Assembly (NCBI RefSeq): GCF_900116615.1
Contig: NZ_FPBF01000001.1
Span: 288,294-352,293 of the forward strand
DNA length: 64,000 bases
Direction of reading: 5' to 3'
DNA from: Algoriphagus locisalis
Lineage (GTDB): Bacteria; Bacteroidota; Bacteroidia; Cytophagales; Cyclobacteriaceae
The translations under genes and the position numbers were made by a program. The notes beneath the pieces were generated by a model that worked only from the letters and a program-made list of their open reading frames with translations, was not told the origin of the DNA and made no database searches. Numbering within the stretch: position 1 is the first letter of the stretch; every line of letters starts with the position of its first letter. Of this stretch, positions 25,341 to 34,527 are shown piece by piece.

Positions 25341-26273
25341 TTGAAAAGATTCATCTTGAAAATGTCAATATTTTCGATCTTGCCTTTAGCAAGTCTCTAT
25401 TTGATCTTCTTACTTGAAAATGGGACTGCAGATCCTTTTTATCAGCGATTTGTAACTCCTAAACAAAAAGCATTGATTTTGGGAAATTCGAAGGCTGCTC
25501 AAGGAATAATACCTTCAATTATAATTGAGCAATTAGCTGATGTCTATCAAGCAAATCTTTATAATTATTCATTTACAGTTTATAATTCCCCCTTTGGCCC
25601 CGCTTATTTGGAAAGTGTAAAAAACAAACTTGCTGAATACGATGGTAAAAGATACTTTATTATCACAGTGGATCCATGGAGCATTTCAAGTGATATAAAT
25701 GATCCCAATAACCTAGATAAATTTGAGGAAAATGATAGGTTTATTTCCGATATAAACGATGTGTCATCCAATCCAAATGTCCCTTATCTTTTGAAGTGGT
25801 TTTCTAAATCCTACTATGAAATTATTCTCATGAGGTCAAAAAATAATCTCTCGAAGTTAAATGAGGATGGATGGTTTATGACCGGGGAAAATGTTTCCAA
25901 AAATGTAATGGACCATCAAAGAAAATTAATGGTAGATTATTATACCGATTATTTGAATAAATACTCTTTATCAGAACTGAGATTAAAATATTTAAAAGAG
26001 ACAATCGGATTCCTTAAAGAGCGAGGTGATGTTTATTTAGTTAGGATGCCTTTGCATACAGATATATTAAAAATTGAAGAGCAAGTAGTTATAGATTTTG
26101 ATCAAAAAATTCATGAATTAAGTAATCTTTTTGATGTGCCATTTTTCGACTATTCTAAATCTGTAAATGTATTTGAATTTAAAGATGGACTTCATTTGGA
26201 TAAAAAATCAGCTGAAAATTTTTCAAATCAATTAGTTGAAAGAATATCGAGATTTGAAGAATTAAAAAATTGA
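25341..26273 (+). CDS. SGNH-like membrane-anchored protein A
   Basis: The 310-residue protein has an N-terminal membrane anchor (about 8-27), then LILGNSKAAQGI (Ser50 as likely block-I nucleophile) and YSFTVYNSPFG. It has VDPWSIS in mid-protein and a C-terminal DGLHLDKKSAENFS (Asp282, His285). This SGNH-like pattern plus direct adjacency (3 bp) to the MBOAT gene suggests glycan acylation. It is closely alike, end to end, to the product of 28140-29051. The start is TTG. Function is inferred; a role as a glycan-binding or non-catalytic partner is possible. Confidence 0.7.
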   Translation: MKRFILKMSIFSILPLASLYLIFLLENGTADPFYQRFVTPKQKALILGNSKAAQGIIPSIIIEQLADVYQANLYNYSFTVYNSPFGPAYLESVKNKLAEYDGKRYFIITVDPWSISSDINDPNNLDKFEENDRFISDINDVSSNPNVPYLLKWFSKSYYEIILMRSKNNLSKLNEDGWFMTGENVSKNVMDHQRKLMVDYYTDYLNKYSLSELRLKYLKETIGFLKERGDVYLVRMPLHTDILKIEEQVVIDFDQKIHELSNLFDVPFFDYSKSVNVFEFKDGLHLDKKSAENFSNQLVERISRFEELKN

Positions 26274-26339
26274 ATATTTAAATAATAGTAGGGTAATTAA
26301 GAAAACGAATAGTTGTATAGTTTAAAAAAAATATTCTAA

Positions 26340-27302
26340 ATGAAATCATTGTCAAACTCTATGGAGGAGGTTGAGAATTTGTCTAAAATAAAAATTAAGT
26401 TTGTTGATTTTTGGCCTAATTTTTTTCCTGAAGAGGACTGGTTGTTTCAGTTTATAAATAGAAACTTCGATGTTGTTTTATGCGAAGAAGAACCTAATTT
26501 TTTATTCTTTTCTTCATTTGGGCGTAAGCATTTAGAATATGATTGCTACAAAGTCTTTTATTGTGCAGAGAATGTCAGACCAAATTATTTGGAATGTGAT
26601 TTTTCCATTTGCTTTGATTTTAACAAGTTTACAAATCATTATAGGTTGCCTTTTTATGGGACTTTATTAAAATGGGAGCCAGAGCTATTAATTAATCGAG
26701 ATAAAGTTGAATTAGATGAGATACGGGATAAGAAATTTTGTTGCTTTTTAACCTCTAATGAAGATTCAGCAGAGAGGATATTATTCTTTAAAAAATTATC
26801 GGAATATAAACATATTGATTCAGGTGGACTTGTGTTAAACAATTTGGGTTTTAGAGTTGAGGATAAAATGAATTTCATAAAACAATATAAATTTATAATA
26901 GCATTTGAAAATTCTAGTTATCCGGGGTATGTCACTGAGAAGATTTGGCAGCCTTTTTTTGTAGATATGATTCCGATATATTGGGGTAGTTCTAGCATAA
27001 ATTTAGATTTTAATACAAATAGATTTATAAATTGTCATGATTATTCGAATTTTGATGATGTTATTAGTAAAATTATTGAATTAGATCAAGATGATGAGAA
27101 GTATTTGGCTATGGTAAATGAACCTGTTTTCTATCAAAATTCAATTAATAAATTTATTGATAGAGGTAATATTTTATTATTTCTTAATGATTTATTTTCT
27201 TCAAATAAAACCCCTGTTTCTAAGACTTGGCGAAAGAGTTTTTCTCTTTTAAAAAGAAGGTATAATAATTTACTTATTAAAGTAAGTAAATTATTAAATT
27301 AA
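26340..27302 (+). CDS. GT10 family (alpha-1,3-fucosyltransferase-like) glycosyltransferase
   Basis: The hallmark of GT10 is present: KFIIAFENSSYPGYVTEKIW, preceded by KFCCFLTSN and followed by VDMIPIYWGSSSIN and FINCHDYSNF. GT10 enzymes transfer L-fucose from GDP-fucose to GlcNAc or Glc units and are known from bacterial surface glycans. The protein has no signal peptide, so it acts in the cytoplasm on lipid-linked or nucleotide-linked acceptors. The gene and its surroundings are visibly A+T-rich, suggesting transfer from another lineage. The ATG at 26340 is used; a second Met at residue 8 is possible. Confidence 0.85.
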   Translation: MKSLSNSMEEVENLSKIKIKFVDFWPNFFPEEDWLFQFINRNFDVVLCEEEPNFLFFSSFGRKHLEYDCYKVFYCAENVRPNYLECDFSICFDFNKFTNHYRLPFYGTLLKWEPELLINRDKVELDEIRDKKFCCFLTSNEDSAERILFFKKLSEYKHIDSGGLVLNNLGFRVEDKMNFIKQYKFIIAFENSSYPGYVTEKIWQPFFVDMIPIYWGSSSINLDFNTNRFINCHDYSNFDDVISKIIELDQDDEKYLAMVNEPVFYQNSINKFIDRGNILLFLNDLFSSNKTPVSKTWRKSFSLLKRRYNNLLIKVSKLLN

Positions 27303-27360
27303 TATAATTTATATTTTAAAAGGATTTTTTTAAGTCCTTGTTTATTTATGAATCAATTAT

Positions 27361-27712
27361 ATGAGTGATAAAAAAAATCCTTACTAATTACAGGAGGTAC
27401 TGGTTCATTAGGGAAAGCTCTAACAAAATATATTTTAGAAAAACATCCGGAAATCCAGCAATTGGTAGTTTTTTATAGAGACGAGCAAAAGCAGTATCAA
27501 ATGGCACAAGAATTTCCTCACGAAAAATTCCCTCAATTGCGGTTTTTTATAGGTGATTTTCGTGATAGAGACAGGTTAAAACGTGCTCTGATGGGAATCG
27601 ATTTTGTGATTCATGCCACTGCAATTAAGAATGTACATATAGCTGAATACAAACCAGATGAGTGTATAAAACAAACATTGGCGGCGCACAGAATGTGGTA
27701 GATCTTTGTCTT
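27361..27712 (+). pseudogene. Broken PseB/CapD-like nucleotide-sugar dehydratase, N-terminal part
   Basis: From ATG 27361, reading with frame correction in the A-run at about 27370-27377, gives KKILLITGGTGSLGKALTKY, then VVFYRDEQKQYQMAQ, FFIGDFRDRDRLKRA, DFVIHATAIKNVHIAEY. A second frameshift near 27667-27675 restores TNIGGAQNVVDLC. This is the Rossmann N-terminal third of UDP-GlcNAc 4,6-dehydratases (polysaccharide biosynthesis family). The rest of the gene is missing and the sequence then runs into an unrelated remnant, so it is a truncated pseudogene. Confidence 0.85.
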
Positions 27713-27759
27713 GAAACTGAAGATTATTTGGATTCTGCTACTTTTTTATCTCGAACAAA

Positions 27760-28060
27760 TAGCATGATCAAATTTTATACTGATTATAGTGAACAGAATT
27801 CTTTTTCTGAATTAAGATTTAACTATCTAAAAGAGGTAATTCTTTTGATAAAAAAAGAGGTGATGTATTTTTAATTAGAAAGCTCCTATCTGATGAGATA
27901 TTAGAAATAGAGAATTACGTTTTTAAAGGATTTAATGAATTAGCAATAGAAACAGGAGTTCTACACCAAGACTTTAATGAAATTAAAAAAAGCTAATTTT
28001 TTGAAGATAGACTACATTTTGATTCAAAATTCTCAATATAGTTTTCAAATAATTTAGCTA
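27760..28060 (+). pseudogene. Decayed third copy of SGNH-like gene, C-terminal part
   Basis: Corrected translation gives FYTDYSEQNSFSELRFNYLK, GDVFLIRKLLSDEILEIE, then FFEDRLHFDSKFS. This aligns with the C-terminal third of the protein from 25341 (YYTDYLNKYSLSELRLKYLK, GDVYLVRMPLHTDILKIE, FKDGLHLDKKS). At least one frameshift (about 27850) and two stops break it. The upstream two thirds are absent and replaced by the dehydratase fragment. Confidence 0.85.
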
Positions 28061-28139
28061 TATGAATTAGTAAATTTTAAATAGTGTGAGTGTAGTAAAA
28101 GTGATTATGAATTTTAATAAAAAATTAAATGTTAGTAAA

Positions 28140-29051
28140 ATGATTAAATTTTTATTTAAAATATTGTTATTTTCAGGTGTTCCAGTTGCCTCCTTAATAG
28201 CAGTGTTCTTAATTGAGAATGGTTATTCAGATTTCTATTATCAAAGATTTACTACCGGTAAACAGTCTTCCTTAATTATTGGTGATTCAAAGGCAGCACA
28301 AGGTATTGTTCCTTCTATTCTCAATGAAAATATTAATTCAAGTAAAAATGTAGATTTTTACAACTATTCATTTACCGCGAACAATTCTCCCTTTGGTAAA
28401 TATTATTCAGAAAGTGTATTGAATAAAGTTTATAATACTTCGGGTAATTATTTTATAGTTTGCGTAGATATTTGGGCATTTTTGGTTTCTAAAGATAAAC
28501 CAAGTGATTTTATAGAAAAGGATGGCTTTATTAGTATGGTGACCAATCCTAATCAAAATCCTAATTTTCTATATATGCTTTTTCATTTTAATAGATCATT
28601 CTATGATATTATTTTGAGAAATCTTGATCATTCTTATTTTAAACTACATGATGATGGGTGGCTTGAGTTGAAACTTCCAATGGATAAAGTTAGCATTCGT
28701 GATAGACACCTAGAAAAACTAAATTCCATAAAAATTCAATCAGAATCTTTGATTTTTTCGGAATCTAGGTTTAATGAGTTTTCAATGTTAGTAAATAATT
28801 TAAATGAATTAGGGAAAGTATTTCTTGTTAAATTACCTGTTAGTGACTCAGTTATGCAATATGAGGATAAAATTTATCCTGATTTAGAACGAAGAATTCA
28901 AGAATTTTCTTTAAATTCCAATATACAATATTTTGAATTTGATTCTATTTCTTCCAATTATGTTTATACAGATGGCCTTCATTTAAGTAAGGATTCATCA
29001 ATTGAGTTCACTTCATTGTTATCAATTATTTTGAAACCCTATGTTGAATGA
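28140..29051 (+). CDS. SGNH-like membrane-anchored protein B (paralogue of A)
   Basis: From ATG 28140 (MIKFLFKILLFSGVPVASL) the protein aligns with the product of 25341: FYYQRFTTGKQSSLIIGDSKAAQGIVPSIL, YSFTANNSPFGKYYSESV and the C-terminal YTDGLHLSKDSS, though the block-I sequence is GDS instead of GNS. An upstream GTG (28086) or ATG (28107) would add 11-18 residues that have no counterpart in the paralogue. It overlaps the next gene by 4 bp. The pair plus a decayed third copy imply local duplication; each may set a different acyl position (inference). Confidence 0.7.
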   Translation: MIKFLFKILLFSGVPVASLIAVFLIENGYSDFYYQRFTTGKQSSLIIGDSKAAQGIVPSILNENINSSKNVDFYNYSFTANNSPFGKYYSESVLNKVYNTSGNYFIVCVDIWAFLVSKDKPSDFIEKDGFISMVTNPNQNPNFLYMLFHFNRSFYDIILRNLDHSYFKLHDDGWLELKLPMDKVSIRDRHLEKLNSIKIQSESLIFSESRFNEFSMLVNNLNELGKVFLVKLPVSDSVMQYEDKIYPDLERRIQEFSLNSNIQYFEFDSISSNYVYTDGLHLSKDSSIEFTSLLSIILKPYVE

Positions 29052-29785
29052 AATTTATTAAAGCTCTTATTGGTCTTATATATTTTATTTTCTTTTCCAA
29101 AAGGATTGATTTAGACAAATTGTTTAAAGGTAAAAATATTGCGATCATTGGTTCAGCTGATACAGTTTTTGAGTGTGAAAATGGTTCATATATTGATTCA
29201 TTTGATATAGTTATAAGGATTAATCGGTCTTATTGTTTTTTGTCAGAAGATAATCAAAAGTTTCTAGGTAGTAAAACAAGTATTCTTTTTTGGAATTTCT
29301 TTGAAAGAGATAATACAAACTTTGGTTATTTTAATTTACAGAAATTTAATAAAGCAAATATTGATTTTCTTATATTAGGTCGATCTAATCTCTTAGGGAT
29401 TAGACAAATATTTAATTTTTATAAGAAATATACTTATAGTATTAATACATATTATTCAAGTTTTTCTTCTTATAAGAAATTATGTGAGAAGTTTGACATA
29501 AAACCTACTATAGGTTTTGTGTCATTGTATAATGTCCTTAATTCTGATTTCAAAAGTTGTTTTATATCTGGTTTCTCGTTTTATGAAACCAAATATTTAA
29601 ATGATTATGAGAAAGCTATGAATGACAAAACTTCTATCGATTTGTTTAATTTCGTGAAAGTAGAAAGAGGGCATCGCCCTGATATTGAATTTAAAGTGTT
29701 TAAGGAAATGATTATAAGACATTCTAATAGGAGCAATATTTTTTTGGATAATTTTCTTAAAAATTCAATTTCACAAAATGGTTAA
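29048..29785 (+). CDS. GT29-like (sialyltransferase-like) glycosyltransferase
   Basis: The 245-residue protein has IAIIGSADTVFECENGSYID then SFDIVIRINRSY, resembling the L-motif of GT29 (GNS...ID..D.VIRIN). IKPTIGFVSLYNVL with SGFSFYETKYL corresponds to the S-motif region, and VERGHRPDIEFKVFKEM carries a His and Glu as in motifs III/VS. GT29 enzymes use CMP-sialic acid, and bacterial members exist; the true donor here is not known. No CMP-sialate genes are visible in the window. The gene is A+T-rich and coupled by overlaps to the genes on both sides. Confidence 0.65.
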   Translation: MKFIKALIGLIYFIFFSKRIDLDKLFKGKNIAIIGSADTVFECENGSYIDSFDIVIRINRSYCFLSEDNQKFLGSKTSILFWNFFERDNTNFGYFNLQKFNKANIDFLILGRSNLLGIRQIFNFYKKYTYSINTYYSSFSSYKKLCEKFDIKPTIGFVSLYNVLNSDFKSCFISGFSFYETKYLNDYEKAMNDKTSIDLFNFVKVERGHRPDIEFKVFKEMIIRHSNRSNIFLDNFLKNSISQNG

Positions 29786-31559
29786 TAAATATTTTAAATA
29801 CTTTTCTTTTTTCTATAAAAATATTGGTAATAGGATGTTTGTTTCTATTATTCTTAATTTTTTTGTTGGCATTCTTGATGGGTTCGGCTTGGTGATGTTC
29901 TTGCCATTACTTCAATATGCTGAAGATACTGATATGGCTTCCAGCACTGAGATGGGAGATTTAAATTTCTTGTTAGAAGGCTTTGAGCTTGTTGGCTTTG
30001 AGATCAACATTTATTCAGTATTGGGAGTTCTATTAGTGTTTTTTCTGCTAAAAGGACTTGTTAAATACATAGAGACCTATTATCGTTCCATAGTTCAGAA
30101 TGAGTTTATAACTGATATCAGGTTGAAAGCAGTTAGTCATTTGTCGAATTTTAATTACAAAACATTTTCAAGAACTGATCAAGGTTGGATTATAAATACC
30201 TTATCTGGGGAGATAGTAAAAGTTGCAGCTGCTTCAAATTCATACTTTCTTATGCTTCAAAGTGTGATTATGATTATCGTGTATTCTTTTTTGGCATTTT
30301 TGGCAAATCCTCAATTTTCGGGTTTAGTTATAGTAGGAGGGATTCTTTCAAACTTTGTTTTTAATTATTTTAATAAAAAGACATTGATTGCTTCGAGAAA
30401 TATCACCCGTGAGGGAAATGCTTTTCAGGGCTATCTTACTCAAAAGGTCAGCTTCTTTAAATACTTGAAGGCTACTGGAACGATGGGTATATTTTCAGAA
30501 AAGATCAGAGAAAGGCTTCTAAATATCAATAGTAATAATATTAAAATTGGGCATTACTTTGCTGTTCTTAATTCGCTTAGAGAGCCATTAGTGATGCTCG
30601 TTGTAGTTATGGTCATCCTTTTTTCTGTTGGCTTTCTTGATTTGAGTATGGGGTTAATTGTTCTAAGCTTATTGTTTTTCTATCGAGCACTTACTTTTTT
30701 AATGAGTTTTCAGACGTTTTATAATTCGTTCCTAACTTCAGGTGGGGCATTGGAAAACCTTCATTTGTACTTTGATACATTAGAAATGGGTAAGGATGTT
30801 TCTGATGGTGGTTTAGTGTTTAGTGAATTTCAATCTGGAATTACGGTTAATTCAGTTTCATTTTCTTATGGCGAAAAAAATGTTCTTAAAGATATAAATA
30901 TCACCATCCCAAAAAATACATCTATTGCCTTCGTTGGAGAAAGTGGCAGTGGGAAAACTACACTTACAAATTTAATTTGTGGACTGATGCCCTATGAAAT
31001 GGGGACTATTAAAATTGACGGGATTGAACTATCAAATTTTGATATAGTCTCTTATCAGAAGAGGATTGGTTACATCACTCAGGAGCCAGTGATTTTTTCA
31101 GATACTTTTTTTAACAATGTGACAATGTGGGCTGAAAAGAACTCAGAGAATCTATCGAAATTTTGGACAGCTGTACAAAAATCTAACATAGCTTCCTACA
31201 TTAAAGAAAGTGATTTGAGGGAAGATACAGACCTGGGAGATAATGGTGTGATGTTGTCTGGAGGGCAAAAGCAACGGGTATCTATAGCAAGGGAGTTATT
31301 CAAATCTGTAGATATACTCATTATGGATGAAGCCACTTCTGCTTTGGATTCCGAAACTGAAAAAGTGATTCAGGAAAATATTGAAAGTCTAAAAGGTGAA
31401 TACACTTTGATTGTGATAGCACATCGTTTATCAACAATTAAAAATCTTGACCAAGTTGCTTTATTTTCTGGGGGGAGATTACTAGGAGTTAATAATTTTG
31501 AATCTTTAATGGAAGAATCACCAAAATTTAGTGGAATGGTTCAATTACAAAGTTTTTAA
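29778..31559 (+). CDS. ABC exporter, half-transporter (MsbA-like)
   Basis: The 593-residue protein has a transmembrane domain with about six helices (residues ~20-325) followed by an ATPase domain. The ATPase has Walker A GESGSGKTT (about 387-395), Q-loop YITQEPVIFSD, signature LSGGQKQR (about 494-501), Walker B ILIMDEATSALDS and switch IAHRLSTI. It works as a homodimer in the inner membrane and likely exports or flips a lipid-linked glycan made by the locus. It overlaps the upstream gene by 8 bp. All nucleotide-binding motifs look intact. Confidence 0.92.
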   Translation: MVNKYFKYFSFFYKNIGNRMFVSIILNFFVGILDGFGLVMFLPLLQYAEDTDMASSTEMGDLNFLLEGFELVGFEINIYSVLGVLLVFFLLKGLVKYIETYYRSIVQNEFITDIRLKAVSHLSNFNYKTFSRTDQGWIINTLSGEIVKVAAASNSYFLMLQSVIMIIVYSFLAFLANPQFSGLVIVGGILSNFVFNYFNKKTLIASRNITREGNAFQGYLTQKVSFFKYLKATGTMGIFSEKIRERLLNINSNNIKIGHYFAVLNSLREPLVMLVVVMVILFSVGFLDLSMGLIVLSLLFFYRALTFLMSFQTFYNSFLTSGGALENLHLYFDTLEMGKDVSDGGLVFSEFQSGITVNSVSFSYGEKNVLKDINITIPKNTSIAFVGESGSGKTTLTNLICGLMPYEMGTIKIDGIELSNFDIVSYQKRIGYITQEPVIFSDTFFNNVTMWAEKNSENLSKFWTAVQKSNIASYIKESDLREDTDLGDNGVMLSGGQKQRVSIARELFKSVDILIMDEATSALDSETEKVIQENIESLKGEYTLIVIAHRLSTIKNLDQVALFSGGRLLGVNNFESLMEESPKFSGMVQLQSF

Positions 31560-31561
31560 GA

Positions 31562-32446
31562 ATGATCAAATCGTATTTTCACCAACATTTCGCTAGACCA
31601 ATTTATTCAATATTAAGGTCTCTCCATCCATTTTTCAAATTTAAGAAAAGAACATTCTTCGATAAGTTTAATGTTAAAACTAAAGATGGGGTTTCTTTTT
31701 TTTTATACAATAATGCATTCTACTGGGAAACAGAAATGTTCTGGGCGGGATTCGAAAACTTTGACTATGAAAAAAAGACACGCATGATTTGGTGCCAATT
31801 AGCCAAATCTTCTCAACTTATTTTTGATATAGGGTCTAACTCCGGATGGTTCTCTGTAATGGCCAAAGCTTATAACCCTAAAGCAACAGTACATGCTTTT
31901 GAACCCCAACCCAATATTTACCAAGTCCTTGTCAAAAACAATGAAATTAATCGATTTGATATACACTGTCATCAGGTTGCACTTTCAGACACTAAAGGCG
32001 AATTTCCTTTTTATAACACAGGGGATCAAACTTTCACTACGGAAAATACGAACCATGGTAGTTTAAATAAAGAATGGAGACCTATCAAGCAACACTCAAT
32101 CCTAGTTAAGGTTGATAGACTCGATGACTTAATTGAGAGTAAACAAATTCTAAAACCTGATTTGATTAAGATTGATGTAGAAACGCTAGAATATGAAGTT
32201 CTCAGTGGATATGGTAGCTTATTGCATGAGCATAAGCCTATTATCATTCTTGAGATTCAGGATAAGGAACTCGGGTTAAAAGTTGGTTCTTTATATCAAT
32301 CGGAAGAAGTGAGGTATTTTCATATTGATGAATCCAAAGGGCTAATAGAAGTTTCAACACTTGGCGATACCTCCTCTCAAGAGAATAGGAATTATTTGAT
32401 TTGCCCAAAATGTAGGCAGGATTTAATCAACCCATTTTTAAACTAA
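31562..32446 (+). CDS. FkbM-family methyltransferase
   Basis: The 294-residue protein has the SAM-binding motif LIFDIGSNSGWFSVMAKAY, VHAFEPQPNIYQVL, and the FkbM pattern VALSDTKGEFPFY, KVDRLDDLI and LIKIDVETLEYEVLSGY with IILEIQD. FkbM enzymes O-methylate sugars in glycans and natural products. It begins 2 bp after the exporter stop. The C-terminal CPKCRQDL could bind a metal, an unusual addition. Confidence 0.85.
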   Translation: MIKSYFHQHFARPIYSILRSLHPFFKFKKRTFFDKFNVKTKDGVSFFLYNNAFYWETEMFWAGFENFDYEKKTRMIWCQLAKSSQLIFDIGSNSGWFSVMAKAYNPKATVHAFEPQPNIYQVLVKNNEINRFDIHCHQVALSDTKGEFPFYNTGDQTFTTENTNHGSLNKEWRPIKQHSILVKVDRLDDLIESKQILKPDLIKIDVETLEYEVLSGYGSLLHEHKPIIILEIQDKELGLKVGSLYQSEEVRYFHIDESKGLIEVSTLGDTSSQENRNYLICPKCRQDLINPFLN

Positions 32447-32625
32447 ATCAAAAGATTTAAATTCCTATTCAAATTTCTTAAAATACAGTTATCGGAAAAA
32501 TATGCTCAAGGAAAATGTATGTCATTTATCCTAAACCAGTTGAGGGACAATTTCGAAATACTGAGGAACAGAGTTAAATAAATGATTATTTAGTATTATT
32601 GAATTAGTATGCTTGAAAGTATTAT

Positions 32626-33435
32626 ATGATATTATCTGTTAAAAAATGGATTTTTTCAAAAATTCAAGAAAGGAATTACGATTTAACTAGGGGGATTTCT
32701 AAACAAAGAATGCTTGACTTTCTTACAAAGATATACCCTAGAAAGACAAAATATGATTTGATTCGAATGGGAGCAGAAGCAGATGGAGGATATCTAGTCC
32801 CTAACAACCTGATGGGAATAAGCACTTGCTATTCTCCAGGTGTTTCTGATATAAGTGAATTCGAAAAAGCCTGCATGGATTTAGGAATGAAAGTATATAT
32901 GGCTGATAAATCTGTAAGTGGACCCAACCTGAACAAAAATGAGTTTAATTATGAATTTTTGAAGAAGCATATTGGATGTATAAACTCTGATGAATATATC
33001 ACAATGGATAATTGGATACGTGGAACTACAACTCAAACGGAATCTGATTTGATGCTTCAAATGGATATTGAAGGATTTGAATATGCTGCGATAATCAATA
33101 TTACAGAAGAAATGTTAAAAAAATTCAGAATAATTATAATTGAATTCCACAGCTTTGAATCGATTTGGCATCCACATTTTTTCAATATAATAGAGTTAAC
33201 ATTTTCTAAAATTCTAAGATACCATAGTGTTGTCCATATTCATCCAAACAATAGTGGGGGAAGTATATTTAAAAATAACATTACTATTCCCGAAGTTATG
33301 GAGTTTACATTTTTAAGAAATGATAGTGGTGTTTTAGGTGAATATGTGACTGAATTTCCACATCCGTTAGATAGGGATAATATCAAAGGTAAGTCTTTGA
33401 TATTATCAAATGACTGTTTTCAATCTAATATTTAG
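32626..33435 (+). CDS. FkbM-like methyltransferase
   Basis: The 269-residue protein has MGAEADGGYLVPNN, YSPGVSDISEFEKAC (a divergent SAM-site motif), and LMLQMDIEGFEYAAI with IIIIEFHSFE, the FkbM-type core. The canonical GxGxG loop is altered to SPGVSD, so catalytic activity is probable but not sure. The 179-bp gap upstream has no gene and may carry a promoter. The region is A+T-rich. Confidence 0.7.
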   Translation: MILSVKKWIFSKIQERNYDLTRGISKQRMLDFLTKIYPRKTKYDLIRMGAEADGGYLVPNNLMGISTCYSPGVSDISEFEKACMDLGMKVYMADKSVSGPNLNKNEFNYEFLKKHIGCINSDEYITMDNWIRGTTTQTESDLMLQMDIEGFEYAAIINITEEMLKKFRIIIIEFHSFESIWHPHFFNIIELTFSKILRYHSVVHIHPNNSGGSIFKNNITIPEVMEFTFLRNDSGVLGEYVTEFPHPLDRDNIKGKSLILSNDCFQSNI

Positions 33436-33603
33436 GTGCTTAATATAAATGGTTCATTAATACTGAATTATTATTTCAAATTAGTCTGAGGATGTTTGTT
33501 TTTTTGTAAGTGAAATTATAGTCAATTAGTGATTAAGAATAAATATGTTTCATTATTGTGATAATCTTTTGTGCAAAGTTTTAATTTTATTATTATATAA
33601 ATT

Positions 33604-34527
33604 ATGGAATTTTTAAAAAGATATAAACATAAATTAATTCGGAAAATTTCACATAAAATAAAATCCAGTCAAATTAATTTAGTGAGATTTTCATGGTTTG
33701 CTAATCAGGTTTCACCTGAGACAATTGCAATTTTAGATTATCCTTTGAATTTATCTCAAAGGTATACTGCTGAAAAACCACATAAAAAAATTAGAGATTT
33801 AATAAGTGAAAATAAAGATAGGTATAAGAATATTCTTCTAAGCTTTTTAAAATATGAAGAAAAACTTAAAGAAATTTCATCAAATAGGGATCAAATTAAA
33901 AATAGCACAGATCCTACTTGGGATAACATTTGGTTACCTGGTTTGGATGGAGTTTGTATTTATGGTTTTGTCAGTTCCCTTAAGCCTAAAATATTTCTAG
34001 AAATTGGTTCTGGGAATTCTACAAAGTTTGCATTTAAGGCTATCAATGACAATAAATTAAGGACTAAAATTATTTCTATTGATCCACATCCTAGAGATGA
34101 GATTGATGCTATCTGCGATTCCATCATTAGGTCTCCTTTAGAAGAAGTTGATCTTGATATTTTTGATGAATTGGATGAAAATGACATTCTGTTTATTGAT
34201 AATTCACATAGAGTATTTATGAATTCTGATGTTACCACAGTTTTCTTAGATATTATTCCCCGGTTGAAGAAAGGTGTTATTATTCAAATTCATGATATTT
34301 TCCTTCCGTATGACTACCCTCCTTATTGGATTGAAAGATACTATTCAGAACAATATATGCTAGCATCTTATTTGTTAGCTAATCCTGACTTTTTTGAAAT
34401 ACTTTTACCTAATTTTTTTATAAGTAAAGATGATGATCTTAAATTTGTTTTTCATGAATTTTGGGCTTCAAAAGGCTTTGAGGGAATAGCAAATCATGGG
34501 CAAAGTTTTTGGTTGAAAATTAAATGA
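33604..34527 (+). CDS. Class I SAM-dependent methyltransferase-like protein
   Basis: The 307-residue protein has PKIFLEIGSGNSTKFAFKAI, IISIDPHPRDEID, NDILFIDNSHRVFMNSDV and IIQIHDIFLPYDYP. This resembles Methyltransf_24-type proteins that bind SAM and a metal through Asp/His residues. It overlaps the GT4 gene that follows by 4 bp. It could modify the glycan or lipid carrier; the substrate is unknown. Confidence 0.72.
   Translation: MEFLKRYKHKLIRKISHKIKSSQINLVRFSWFANQVSPETIAILDYPLNLSQRYTAEKPHKKIRDLISENKDRYKNILLSFLKYEEKLKEISSNRDQIKNSTDPTWDNIWLPGLDGVCIYGFVSSLKPKIFLEIGSGNSTKFAFKAINDNKLRTKIISIDPHPRDEIDAICDSIIRSPLEEVDLDIFDELDENDILFIDNSHRVFMNSDVTTVFLDIIPRLKKGVIIQIHDIFLPYDYPPYWIERYYSEQYMLASYLLANPDFFEILLPNFFISKDDDLKFVFHEFWASKGFEGIANHGQSFWLKIK

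Noticed and set aside
27462..27874. Two apparently separate small genes
   Set aside because: They are pieces of frameshifted genes (dehydratase and SGNH-like) and are listed as pseudogenes.
28086..28139. GTG start 18 codons upstream for SGNH-like protein B
   Set aside because: The extra residues have no counterpart in the paralogue, whose start aligns with ATG 28140.
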